Shown here piece by piece: positions 18,196-25,348 of a stretch of 64,000 nucleotides of DNA. A program made the position numbers and the translations under genes. This stretch comes from Paractinoplanes maris (GTDB lineage Bacteria; Actinomycetota; Actinomycetes; Mycobacteriales; Micromonosporaceae). The DNA lies in assembly GCF_023544465.1 (NCBI RefSeq), contig NZ_JALPVL010000011.1:1-64000 (forward strand), read 5' to 3'. Position 1 is the first letter of the stretch, and the number at the start of each line of letters is the position of its first letter. The notes under the pieces are model-generated. The model had not been told where the DNA came from, ran no database searches, and saw nothing but the letters and a program-made list of their open reading frames with translations.

Positions 18196-19919
18196 CGCGC
18201 GTCCCGCCGCACCGCAGCCTGGTCGCGCGGCTGCTGGGCCTCTCGCTGGTGGTCATGCTGTGCGCCGTGACGGCCACCGCGTGGCTCGCGGCGCAGAGCA
18301 CGCGCGCGACCGTGCAGGCGCAGTACAACGGGATCTCCGACGGCGAGGAGATGATCTACGACGAGGTCGTCGCCTACGCCGCGACGCACACCGACTGGTC
18401 CGCGGTGCGGCCGCTGCTCGTCGAACTCGCCGCGCGGACCGGCCGGCCGATCTCGCTGTCCGATCCGGACGGCGAGTTCCTGGCCGGCTCGGAGACGTCG
18501 ACGGTCCGGCCGGCCCGGCGGTCGGCGCTGGTCGACCCGCTCTACCTCGAGGGCTACCTCTCGCCCGACCCGGCCGGGCGCGGTATCGACTGGCGCGCGG
18601 TCGGTCCGTACCGGCTCACCGAGGCCGAATTGGCGACCGTCTCCGCGCGCGCGCTGGCGGCAGAGTCGTGCCTGCTCGACAAGGGCCTCGACGCATGGGT
18701 CTCCCGGGAGACCGGCGGCCGGCCGACGCTGAACTCGGACGACGCCTCGGACGCTCAGCTGGCCGGCTGCGCGCGCGAGACCGGCGCCGACGTCCCCACC
18801 GCCACCGAGCAGCGGGCGCTGGACGCACTGACCACCCTCACCAACGCCTGCCTGGGGGACGGCACGGTCACCGTGCTGCTCGGCTTCACCTGGACCGGGG
18901 CCCCTGCGGGGTCGGACCCGCGGACCTGCATCGACGATGCCCTCCGGATGCAGCTCCGGCCGTACGTGGCCCCGCGCGCGATCCTCCACATCCACGACGC
19001 GGCGTCGGTGACCGGCCCGGTCTTCGACCTCTCCCGGGCCAGCACGCTGCGGATCGCCGGCGTCTCGGCGCTGGTGCTGGCGGTCGCCGTCGCGATCACG
19101 CTGGTGGTCGGGGTGCGGATGTCCCGGCCGCTGCGCGCGCTCACCCGAGCCGCGGAGCAGGGCGCGGCCCGCCTGCCGATCCGGGGCCGGGACGAGATCG
19201 GCCGGCTCACCACCGCGTTCAACGACCTGACCGAGCGACGGGAGGCCGGCGAACGGCAGCGGCAGGCGATGGTCAACGACATCGCGCACGAGCTCGGCAC
19301 GCCGCTGACCAACATCCGTGCCTGGCTGCAGGCCGCCCGGGACGGTGTGGCGGACCCCGGCCCCGAGCTGCTGGATCTGCTCGTCGATGAGGCCGACGTG
19401 CTCCAGCACATCATCGACGACCTGCGCGACCTCGCCGCGGCTGACGCCGGGCGGCTGCGCCTGCACCCGGAGCTGGTCTACGTCAACGAGGTGCTGGACC
19501 AGGTCGCCGCCGTGCACCGCAGCCGCTCCTCCGACGTCACGATCGTTACCGAACCGGCCGGCGATCCCGAGGTGATGCTAGACCCGCTCCGGATCCGCCA
19601 GGCCGTCGGCAACCTGCTCTCCAACGCGGTCCGGCACTCCCCGCCGGGCGCCACCGTGACCGTCCGCTCCCGTCTCGACGGCGAAGACCTGGTGATCGAA
19701 GTCGTCGACACCGGCGACGGGATCAGCGAGGACGATCTGCCGCACGTCTTCACCCGCTTCTGGCGCGCGGACCGGTCCCGCAGCCGGCATACCGGCGGCA
19801 GCGGCCTCGGCCTGGCCATCGTCCGCGACCTCGTCGGCGCGCACGGCGGCACCGTCACCGTGACCAGCCGTGCCGGCCACGGCAGCACCTTCACCATCCG
19901 CCTGCCCGCCCGGGCCTGA
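18192..19919 (+). CDS. Membrane sensor histidine kinase with cysteine-bearing external domain
   Basis: Kinase of 575 aa. Membrane helix 1 is at about 13-35 and helix 2 at about 287-309, enclosing a large extracytoplasmic domain of some 250 residues. It is followed by HAMP, HisKA (His366 in NDIAHELGTPLTN) and HATPase (NLLSNAVRHSPPG, DTGDGISEDDLP, GGSGLGLAIV). The external domain has four cysteines (160, 193, 220, 246), possibly two disulfides, and does not match a sensor fold I recognise. The kinase core is BaeS-like. It is coupled to the response regulator by a GTGA overlap. Confidence 0.92.
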   Translation: MTRVPPHRSLVARLLGLSLVVMLCAVTATAWLAAQSTRATVQAQYNGISDGEEMIYDEVVAYAATHTDWSAVRPLLVELAARTGRPISLSDPDGEFLAGSETSTVRPARRSALVDPLYLEGYLSPDPAGRGIDWRAVGPYRLTEAELATVSARALAAESCLLDKGLDAWVSRETGGRPTLNSDDASDAQLAGCARETGADVPTATEQRALDALTTLTNACLGDGTVTVLLGFTWTGAPAGSDPRTCIDDALRMQLRPYVAPRAILHIHDAASVTGPVFDLSRASTLRIAGVSALVLAVAVAITLVVGVRMSRPLRALTRAAEQGAARLPIRGRDEIGRLTTAFNDLTERREAGERQRQAMVNDIAHELGTPLTNIRAWLQAARDGVADPGPELLDLLVDEADVLQHIIDDLRDLAAADAGRLRLHPELVYVNEVLDQVAAVHRSRSSDVTIVTEPAGDPEVMLDPLRIRQAVGNLLSNAVRHSPPGATVTVRSRLDGEDLVIEVVDTGDGISEDDLPHVFTRFWRADRSRSRHTGGSGLGLAIVRDLVGAHGGTVTVTSRAGHGSTFTIRLPARA

Positions 19920-20006
19920 CCCACCGTTTCCCCCTTCCGCACCGTCGGTGGCTCCGCCACTCGCGGCGATGGACCCTGCGCGGAAACAGACAGGAGGCGG
20001 CCGATC

Positions 20007-21188
20007 ATGGCTGCGACGAAGGATCGCCTGCTGGCCCTGGACGGGCTGCGGCTGCTGTGCGCGCTGGTGGTGGCCGCCCATCATCTCGGCATGGCCTGGT
20101 CGTTGGACGGCGTACGGCCGACCAGCACGTATCTGCCGCAGCCGGTGACCTCGGTGCTGATCTACGGCTTCCTCGGCGTGGAGGTGTTCTTCATGATCAG
20201 CGGCTTCGTCATCTGCCTGAGCGGCTGGGACCGGAGCCCGCGCGCCTTCCTCGCCTCCCGGGCCGGCCGGCTCTACCCGGCGTTCTGGGCGTGCGTGCTG
20301 ATCACCGCGGCCGTGATGACCTGGTTCCCGCTCACCGAGGGCATCCCCCTGCCGCACGGCCTGACCGGCGGTGACGTGGCCGTCAACCTCACCATGCTCG
20401 CCGCGCCGCTGAACGTGCCCTACGTCGACACCATCTACTGGACGCTCTGGTACGAGTTGCGCTTCTACCTGCTGTTCACGGTCGTGATCGCGCTGGGCCT
20501 GACCCGTGGCCGCGTGCTCGCGCTCGGCGTCGGCTGGCTGGCCGCCTCCGTCGTCGTACCGGCCGGGGTGCCGCTCGCGGAGCTGGTCATGCCGCAGTTC
20601 GCGCCGTACTTCGTGGCCGGCATGACGTTCTACCTGATCCGCCGGTACGGGATGACCCTGCCGCTGGGGTTGCTGCTCGCCGCGTCGTGGGTGATCAGCC
20701 TGGTCCGCGTGCGGGAGCGTGTGCTGTTCGCGAACCCCGGCTTCCCGGTGCCGGTCGGGCCCGGGTTGCTGATCATCACGCTCGGGTTCGCGGTGCTGCT
20801 GGTGATCGCGCTCGGGCACACCGACCGCTGGCGCCGGCGCTGGCTGGCGGTGGCCGGGGCCGTGTCGTACCCGTTCTATCTGCTGCACCCGCGCATCGGC
20901 TACACGATGGTCCGGTACGCCTACGACCGCACCGGTCTCCCGGTGCCGCTGCTGGTCGCCGGCGCCATCCTGGTGCTGCTCGTCGCCGCCTGGCTGGTCC
21001 ACCGCCTGGTGGAACGGCCGCTCGGGCCGGCGTTGCGCCGCCTGATCGCCACCGGGCCGACCGGCTCCCGCTCGTCGTCCAGAGACGTCCAGTGCTCGAC
21101 AAGCTCATCGAGACCCAACGATCGTGCCATGGCCGCCGACCTCGACCTCAGTGCCCCGGCCCATCCCATTCGCGTCCCACCCCGTTGA
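20007..21188 (+). CDS. Membrane acyltransferase family 3 (OafA/NodX type)
   Basis: Integral membrane O-acyltransferase of 393 aa with about ten helices. The start LALDGLRLLCALVVAAHHLG contains the conserved catalytic-site His of the family, and FLGVEVFFMISGFVI plus SRAGRLYPAFW are family signatures. Such enzymes acetylate surface sugars, antibiotics or lipids. The C-terminal ~45 residues are hydrophilic. AGGAGGCGGCCGATC precedes the ATG. It is alone after the two-component pair (87-bp gap) and convergent to the lipoprotein gene. Confidence 0.9.
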   Translation: MAATKDRLLALDGLRLLCALVVAAHHLGMAWSLDGVRPTSTYLPQPVTSVLIYGFLGVEVFFMISGFVICLSGWDRSPRAFLASRAGRLYPAFWACVLITAAVMTWFPLTEGIPLPHGLTGGDVAVNLTMLAAPLNVPYVDTIYWTLWYELRFYLLFTVVIALGLTRGRVLALGVGWLAASVVVPAGVPLAELVMPQFAPYFVAGMTFYLIRRYGMTLPLGLLLAASWVISLVRVRERVLFANPGFPVPVGPGLLIITLGFAVLLVIALGHTDRWRRRWLAVAGAVSYPFYLLHPRIGYTMVRYAYDRTGLPVPLLVAGAILVLLVAAWLVHRLVERPLGPALRRLIATGPTGSRSSSRDVQCSTSSSRPNDRAMAADLDLSAPAHPIRVPPR

Positions 21189-21273
21189 TCGGATCGATCA
21201 TTCGTTTGCTGCTGGTGACACGCTTCTTTCCCCACCCCCTCTCTCCTTGGCTGCCGCCCCTCGTTGCGTCTTA

Positions 21274-21285
21274 GAACATGTGTTC
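21274..21285 (+). promoter_or_regulatory. LexA (SOS) box without a sense gene
   Basis: GAACATGTGTTC is a perfect palindrome and fits the actinobacterial LexA box (CGAAC-N4-GTTCG, here GAACATGTGTTCG). It is flanked by a possible -35 (TTGCGT, 21264) and -10 (TAGGAT, 21288, 18-bp spacing) on the plus strand. No sense gene follows; transcription would run antisense into the lipoprotein gene at 21324-21968. Confidence 0.65.
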
Positions 21286-21323
21286 GATAGGATGGCGGTG
21301 CCCCGGAGAGGGGGCGGGTTCGG

Positions 21324-21968
21324 TCAACCGCCGGTCGGGACTGGTTGCGTGCACCGTGCGAAGGCGATGGCGTGCGCCGTGGGTGACGGGCCCTGGCAGG
21401 TCTGCTGGGTGATGTTCTTCGAGCCGAAGTTGTCCTGGCGGTGGTCGGTGACGACTCGGGTGTGGCCGTCGGCGCCCGCGGTGTAGGTGACCGGGATGGG
21501 GTCACCCTCGACACTGAGCCTGGTGACCGCCAGCCGTGCGGGGTGGCCGGCCTGGGCGGCGTCGACGAAGCATCGGGCTGCGTCGCCGGGGAGGGTGTCG
21601 CGCTTCCCGAGGTCGAAGGTCCCGCAGTCGACGGCGTCGGGCAGGCCTTGGCCGGGGCTGAGCGTGGTGCTGGGCCCCTCGGTCGAGCCGGCGCGCGGGC
21701 GTGCGCCGAAACTGGGGTCGAGCGGCGGTGCGTCGGCCGAGGAGCGGGGCGCGGCTGAGGGGGCGGTCGCGCCGGGCGAGTCGGCGGCCGGCCCGGCGCA
21801 GGCGGCGAGCGCGGCGATGGCCAGTGCGCCGGTGGCCAGTGCGCGGGCGGCCAGTGCGCGGGTGGCGGGGGCGCGGGTGGCGAGTGCGGGGCTGGCCACT
21901 GCGCGCGTGGCCGGGGCGCGTGTGGCCAGCAGGAACGGCATCGTGTGGTGGGTGGGCGGTGGCTTCAT
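21324..21968 (-). CDS. Putative secreted lipoprotein of unknown function
   Basis: Protein of 214 aa. The N-terminus is unusually long before the lipobox (LAAC, Cys57) and contains a repeated ATRAPATRA pattern at about 15-23 and 30-38, then a hydrophobic run ALATGALAIAAL. After a Ser/Pro/Ala linker comes a domain of about 95 residues with four cysteines and the segment SVEGDPIPVTYTAGADG, which I do not recognise beyond a general likeness to small cysteine-bearing lipoproteins. The ATG at 21968 has GAAGGG 8 nt upstream; an ATG further upstream adds a basic stretch and is less likely. Confidence 0.7.
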   Translation of the reverse strand: MKPPPTHHTMPFLLATRAPATRAVASPALATRAPATRALAARALATGALAIAALAACAGPAADSPGATAPSAAPRSSADAPPLDPSFGARPRAGSTEGPSTTLSPGQGLPDAVDCGTFDLGKRDTLPGDAARCFVDAAQAGHPARLAVTRLSVEGDPIPVTYTAGADGHTRVVTDHRQDNFGSKNITQQTCQGPSPTAHAIAFARCTQPVPTGG

Positions 21969-22077
21969 GGGGCACCCTTCTCGGCCGGCGCGGTCGGGAG
22001 GTTGGACGCGCCGGTGCGGCCGTCGGTTGCGGCGCGGGCGGGTTGATCTCGGTCTTGGAAATGTCTTCGTCACACCG

Positions 22078-22107
22078 TTGACATCTGTGTGCGGCGGAGC
22101 CTAGCGT
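22078..22107 (+). promoter_or_regulatory. Promoter of the sugar ABC/alpha-xylosidase operon
   Basis: A -35 TTGACA (22078-22083) and a -10 TAGCGT (22102-22107) are separated by 18 nt. Two LacI-type operators follow directly downstream, so repression would block the initially transcribing polymerase. Confidence 0.65.
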
Positions 22108-22122
22108 CCTGTCAAAGTCCCG

Positions 22123-22140
22123 CGTCGAAGCGCTTCGACG
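22123..22140 (+). promoter_or_regulatory. LacI-family operator O1 of the sugar operon
   Basis: Perfect 18-bp palindrome CGTCGAAGCGCTTCGACG, identical to the one before the LacI-family gene at 12813. Confidence 0.88.
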
Positions 22141-22168
22141 AATGCGCCGGTAGCTTTCCCCGGCCGAT

Positions 22169-22186
22169 TGTCGAAGCGCTTCGACG
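22169..22186 (+). promoter_or_regulatory. LacI-family operator O2 of the sugar operon
   Basis: TGTCGAAGCGCTTCGACG: the inner 16 bp are a perfect palindrome and only the first base differs from O1. The centres of O1 and O2 are 46 bp apart. O2 ends 26 nt before the solute-binding protein start. Confidence 0.88.
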
Positions 22187-22211
22187 GACCCCTCCCGGAG
22201 GACGAACAGAC

Positions 22212-23525
22212 ATGATTCGATCGCGAGCCGGCCTCTCGGCCGGCGCCCTCTTGCTTGCCGCCTCGCTCGCCCTCGCCGCCTGTGGCGGCTCGGGGGACTC
22301 CTCGTCCGAGGAGGGGGCCGACGCCAAGACCTTGACGCTCTGGCACTACGAGGGCCCGACCAGCGCCATGGGCATCGCCTGGAACAAGGCCATCGAGGAG
22401 TTCAAGAGCTCCCACCCGGGCGTCGAGGTCAAGTTCGAGGAGAAGGGCTTCGAGCAGATCCAGCAGAACGCCCAGATGATCCTCAACTCCGACAGCGCGC
22501 CGGACATCATGGAGTACAACAAGGGCAACGCCACCGCCGGCCTGCTGTCCAAGCAGGGCCTGCTCACCGACCTCACCGAGGAGTCGAGCAAGCGCGGCTG
22601 GGACAAGGCCCTCAACTCGAGCCTGCAGACCACCACGAAATACGACGACGACGGCATCATGGGCTCGGGCAAGACCTTCGGCGTCCCCAACTACGCCGAG
22701 TACGTCGAGGTCTACTACAACAAGGACCTCTTCAAGAAGTACAACCTGCAGGTCCCGACCACGCTCGACGAGTTCACCAAGGTGATGGACACGTTCGTGC
22801 AGAACAAGGTCACCCCGCTGGCCGTCGGTGGCGCCGAATACCCGGCCCAGCAGATCCTCTACACGCTGGCGCTGTCCAAGGCCGACCGGGCCTGGGTCGA
22901 CGACTACCAGCTCTACAAGAACAAGGTCGACTTCAAGGGCCCGCAGCTCACCTATGGCGCCCAGACCTTCAAGGAATGGGTCGACAAGGGCTACATCGCC
23001 AAGAACTCGGCCGGCATCAAGGCCGAGGACATGGGCGTCTCGTTCAGCCAGGGCAAGTTCCCCATCATGATCTCCGGCTCCTGGTGGTACGGCCGGTTCG
23101 TCAACGAGATCAAGAACTTCGAGTGGGGGACCTTCCTCTTCCCGGGCAACAAGCTGCACCCCGGCTCCAGCGGCAACCTGTGGGTCGTACCGGAAAAGAG
23201 CAAGGCCAAGGCCCTGGCGTACGACTTCATCGACATCACCATGAAGCCGGAGATCCAGGCGCTGCTCGGTAACAACGGCGGGGTGCCGGTCGCGGCCGAC
23301 GTCGCGTCGATCACCGACCCCAAGAACAAGGAACTGATCGAGAACTTCAACAAGGTGTCGGGTGAGGACGGGCTGGCGTTCTACCCGGACTGGCCGGCCC
23401 CCGGCTACTACGACGTGCTCGTGGCCGGCGTGCAGGGCCTGATCAACGGCTCCAAGACGCCCGACGCGGTGCTCAGCGAGATCCAGAAGCCGTACGACGA
23501 GAACCTCGCGGACCTCGGCAAGTGA
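22212..23525 (+). CDS. Sugar ABC transporter solute-binding lipoprotein
   Basis: Extracellular sugar-binding lipoprotein of 437 aa, family 1. The signal peptide ends in the lipobox LAAC (Cys24). After a Ser/Glu linker the mature domain begins with TLTLWHYEGPTSAMG and holds WNKAIEEFKSSHPGVEVKFE, typical of this family. GGAGG lies 10 nt before the ATG. The substrate is likely an oligosaccharide with alpha-xylosyl or beta-glucosyl units, judged from the GH31 and GH4 genes downstream. It is the first gene of an operon under two LacI operators. No ATPase gene is included, so a shared MsiK-type ATPase must serve it. Confidence 0.93.
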   Translation: MIRSRAGLSAGALLLAASLALAACGGSGDSSSEEGADAKTLTLWHYEGPTSAMGIAWNKAIEEFKSSHPGVEVKFEEKGFEQIQQNAQMILNSDSAPDIMEYNKGNATAGLLSKQGLLTDLTEESSKRGWDKALNSSLQTTTKYDDDGIMGSGKTFGVPNYAEYVEVYYNKDLFKKYNLQVPTTLDEFTKVMDTFVQNKVTPLAVGGAEYPAQQILYTLALSKADRAWVDDYQLYKNKVDFKGPQLTYGAQTFKEWVDKGYIAKNSAGIKAEDMGVSFSQGKFPIMISGSWWYGRFVNEIKNFEWGTFLFPGNKLHPGSSGNLWVVPEKSKAKALAYDFIDITMKPEIQALLGNNGGVPVAADVASITDPKNKELIENFNKVSGEDGLAFYPDWPAPGYYDVLVAGVQGLINGSKTPDAVLSEIQKPYDENLADLGK

Positions 23526-23578
23526 CCCGGACGCCGGCGGAGGGGCGACTCTCCGCCGGCCCGCGGAAAGGGGCAAAC

Positions 23579-24460
23579 ATGAGGCGTAAGGGCTACTGGG
23601 TCTTCCTCGTCCCGGGCGTGCTGGCGAGCGTCCTGGTGATCGTCGTGCCGCTGGTGATGACCGTCTGGACGAGCTTCACCAAGTGGAACGGGGTCGGCGA
23701 GCAACGCTGGATCGGCTTCGACAACTACACCCGGCTGTTCGAGGACTCACTCTTCTGGGGCTCGTTCAGCAACATCCTGCTGCTCATCCTGGCCATGGCC
23801 GTGGTGCCGACGCTGCTGGGCCTCTTCCTGGCCGCGGTGCTGTTCGACTACGTGGCCAAGAAGTTCAGCAACCGCTGGGCCTCGCTGTTCCGGTCCGGGT
23901 TCTATCTGCCGCAGATCATCCCGGTCGCGGTCACCGGCATCCTCTGGGGCTGGATCCTGCACCCCGACTACGGCGCGCTCAACCGGATCCTCGACTCGGT
24001 CGGGCTGGGCGGGCTGGCCCACAACTGGCTCGGTGAGCCGGGCTCGGCGCTCTACAGCGTCATGGGCATCATGATCTGGGTCCAGCTGGGCTACCCGATC
24101 GTCATGTTCATGGCCGGGCTGCAGCGGGTCGACCCCGAGCTCTACGAGGCGGCCGACCTGGACGGCGCCAGCTGGTGGCAGCGCTTCCGCAAGATCACCG
24201 TCTATCTGATCCGGCCCGAGTTCTACGTGGTGCTGGTGACCACGACGATCTCCGCGCTCAAGATCTTCGGGCCGATCTTCGTGCTCACCGGCGGCGGGCC
24301 GAGCAACGCCACCCTGGTACCGAGCTACTTCGCCTACAAGAACTTCTTCGAGAAGGCCCAGGTCGGTTATGGCTCGGCGATCTCGACGGTGCTCACCGTG
24401 CTGATCATCGTGTTGTCCTTCGTCTTCCTGCGCCTGCAGAATCGGAGCGTGTCGCGATGA
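23579..24460 (+). CDS. Sugar ABC transporter permease (MalF type)
   Basis: Inner membrane permease of 293 aa with about six helices, starting with WVFLVPGVLASVLVIVVPLV. The EAA loop that docks with the ATPase reads YEAADLDGASWWQRFRKITV. ATG at 23579 follows AAAGGGG; an ATG/GTG at the upstream gene's stop would add 19 unlikely residues. Its stop overlaps the next permease by 4 nt. Confidence 0.93.
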   Translation: MRRKGYWVFLVPGVLASVLVIVVPLVMTVWTSFTKWNGVGEQRWIGFDNYTRLFEDSLFWGSFSNILLLILAMAVVPTLLGLFLAAVLFDYVAKKFSNRWASLFRSGFYLPQIIPVAVTGILWGWILHPDYGALNRILDSVGLGGLAHNWLGEPGSALYSVMGIMIWVQLGYPIVMFMAGLQRVDPELYEAADLDGASWWQRFRKITVYLIRPEFYVVLVTTTISALKIFGPIFVLTGGGPSNATLVPSYFAYKNFFEKAQVGYGSAISTVLTVLIIVLSFVFLRLQNRSVSR

Positions 24461-25338
24461 CTCTCACGGCAAATCGGGCCCCCGCCGAGCCGGCCGCCGA
24501 GGTCCGCGCGGCCAAACGGTCGAATCCGCTGCGCTTCGTCATCCTCGCCGCCCTGCTCGCGCTGCTGCTGATCGTCATCGCCCCGCTGCTGATCATCGCG
24601 ATCAACGCGGTCAAGAGCCCGGCCGACTATGCCGGCGGCGGCCCGCTGTCACTGCCCACCCACCTCTACTGGGACGGCATCGTCGACTTCTGGAACCGGG
24701 TGAGCTTCGGCCAGAAGCTCTGGAACAGCTTCGTCACCAGCTTCGTGGTGGCGGTCCTCGGCGTGGTGCTGTCGGTCCTCAACGCGTACGCCCTGGGCAT
24801 CGGCAAGGTGAAGGGCCGGCTCTGGTTCCTGGTGTTCTTCCTGGTGGCCAACCTGCTGCCGCAGGAGGTGCTGGTCTACCCGCTGTACTTCCTGTCCAAA
24901 GAGGTGCACCTCTACGACAGCCTGATCTCGATCGTCATCATCTTCACGGTCATCCAGGCCGCTTTCGGTACGTACCTGCTGACCTCGGTCTACCAGGAGT
25001 TCCCGACCGAGCTGCTGGACGCCGCGGACGTCGACGGCGCGGGCAAGGTGCGCACCCTGTGGAGCGTCGTCGTCCCGGTCAGCCGTCCCACGCTGGGCGT
25101 GCTGTTCACGTTCTTCTTCATCTGGACCTGGAACGAGTTCTTCCTGCCGCTGGTCTTCCTGGTGTCCAACGACAACCAGACCGTGCCGGTGGCCCTGGGC
25201 GTGCTGCAGGGCGACCGCCTCATGGACGCGACCATGACCAGCGCCTCGGGCCTGATCGGCATCCTGCCCGCCCTGATCTTCTTCCTCGTCTTCCAGCGCA
25301 CGTTGACTCGCGGCATCACTGCCGGCGCGATCAAGTAA
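24457..25338 (+). CDS. Sugar ABC transporter permease (MalG type)
   Basis: Second permease, 293 aa, about six helices after a 25-residue polar N-terminus. The EAA loop is LLDAADVDGAGKVRTLWSVV, followed by the WNEFFLPL motif common in MalG-type subunits. The start ATG overlaps the previous stop (ATGA). Together with the MalF-type subunit and the binding protein it forms the importer, energised by an ATPase encoded elsewhere. Confidence 0.93.
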   Translation: MTLTANRAPAEPAAEVRAAKRSNPLRFVILAALLALLLIVIAPLLIIAINAVKSPADYAGGGPLSLPTHLYWDGIVDFWNRVSFGQKLWNSFVTSFVVAVLGVVLSVLNAYALGIGKVKGRLWFLVFFLVANLLPQEVLVYPLYFLSKEVHLYDSLISIVIIFTVIQAAFGTYLLTSVYQEFPTELLDAADVDGAGKVRTLWSVVVPVSRPTLGVLFTFFFIWTWNEFFLPLVFLVSNDNQTVPVALGVLQGDRLMDATMTSASGLIGILPALIFFLVFQRTLTRGITAGAIK

Positions 25339-25348
25339 AGGGACTCTC

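Noticed and set aside
21292..21486. Small plus-strand frame after the LexA box
   Set aside because: It is antisense to the lipoprotein's folded domain, has no ribosome site, and ATG 21292 lies in the putative -10 box. Kept only as part of the SOS-box finding.
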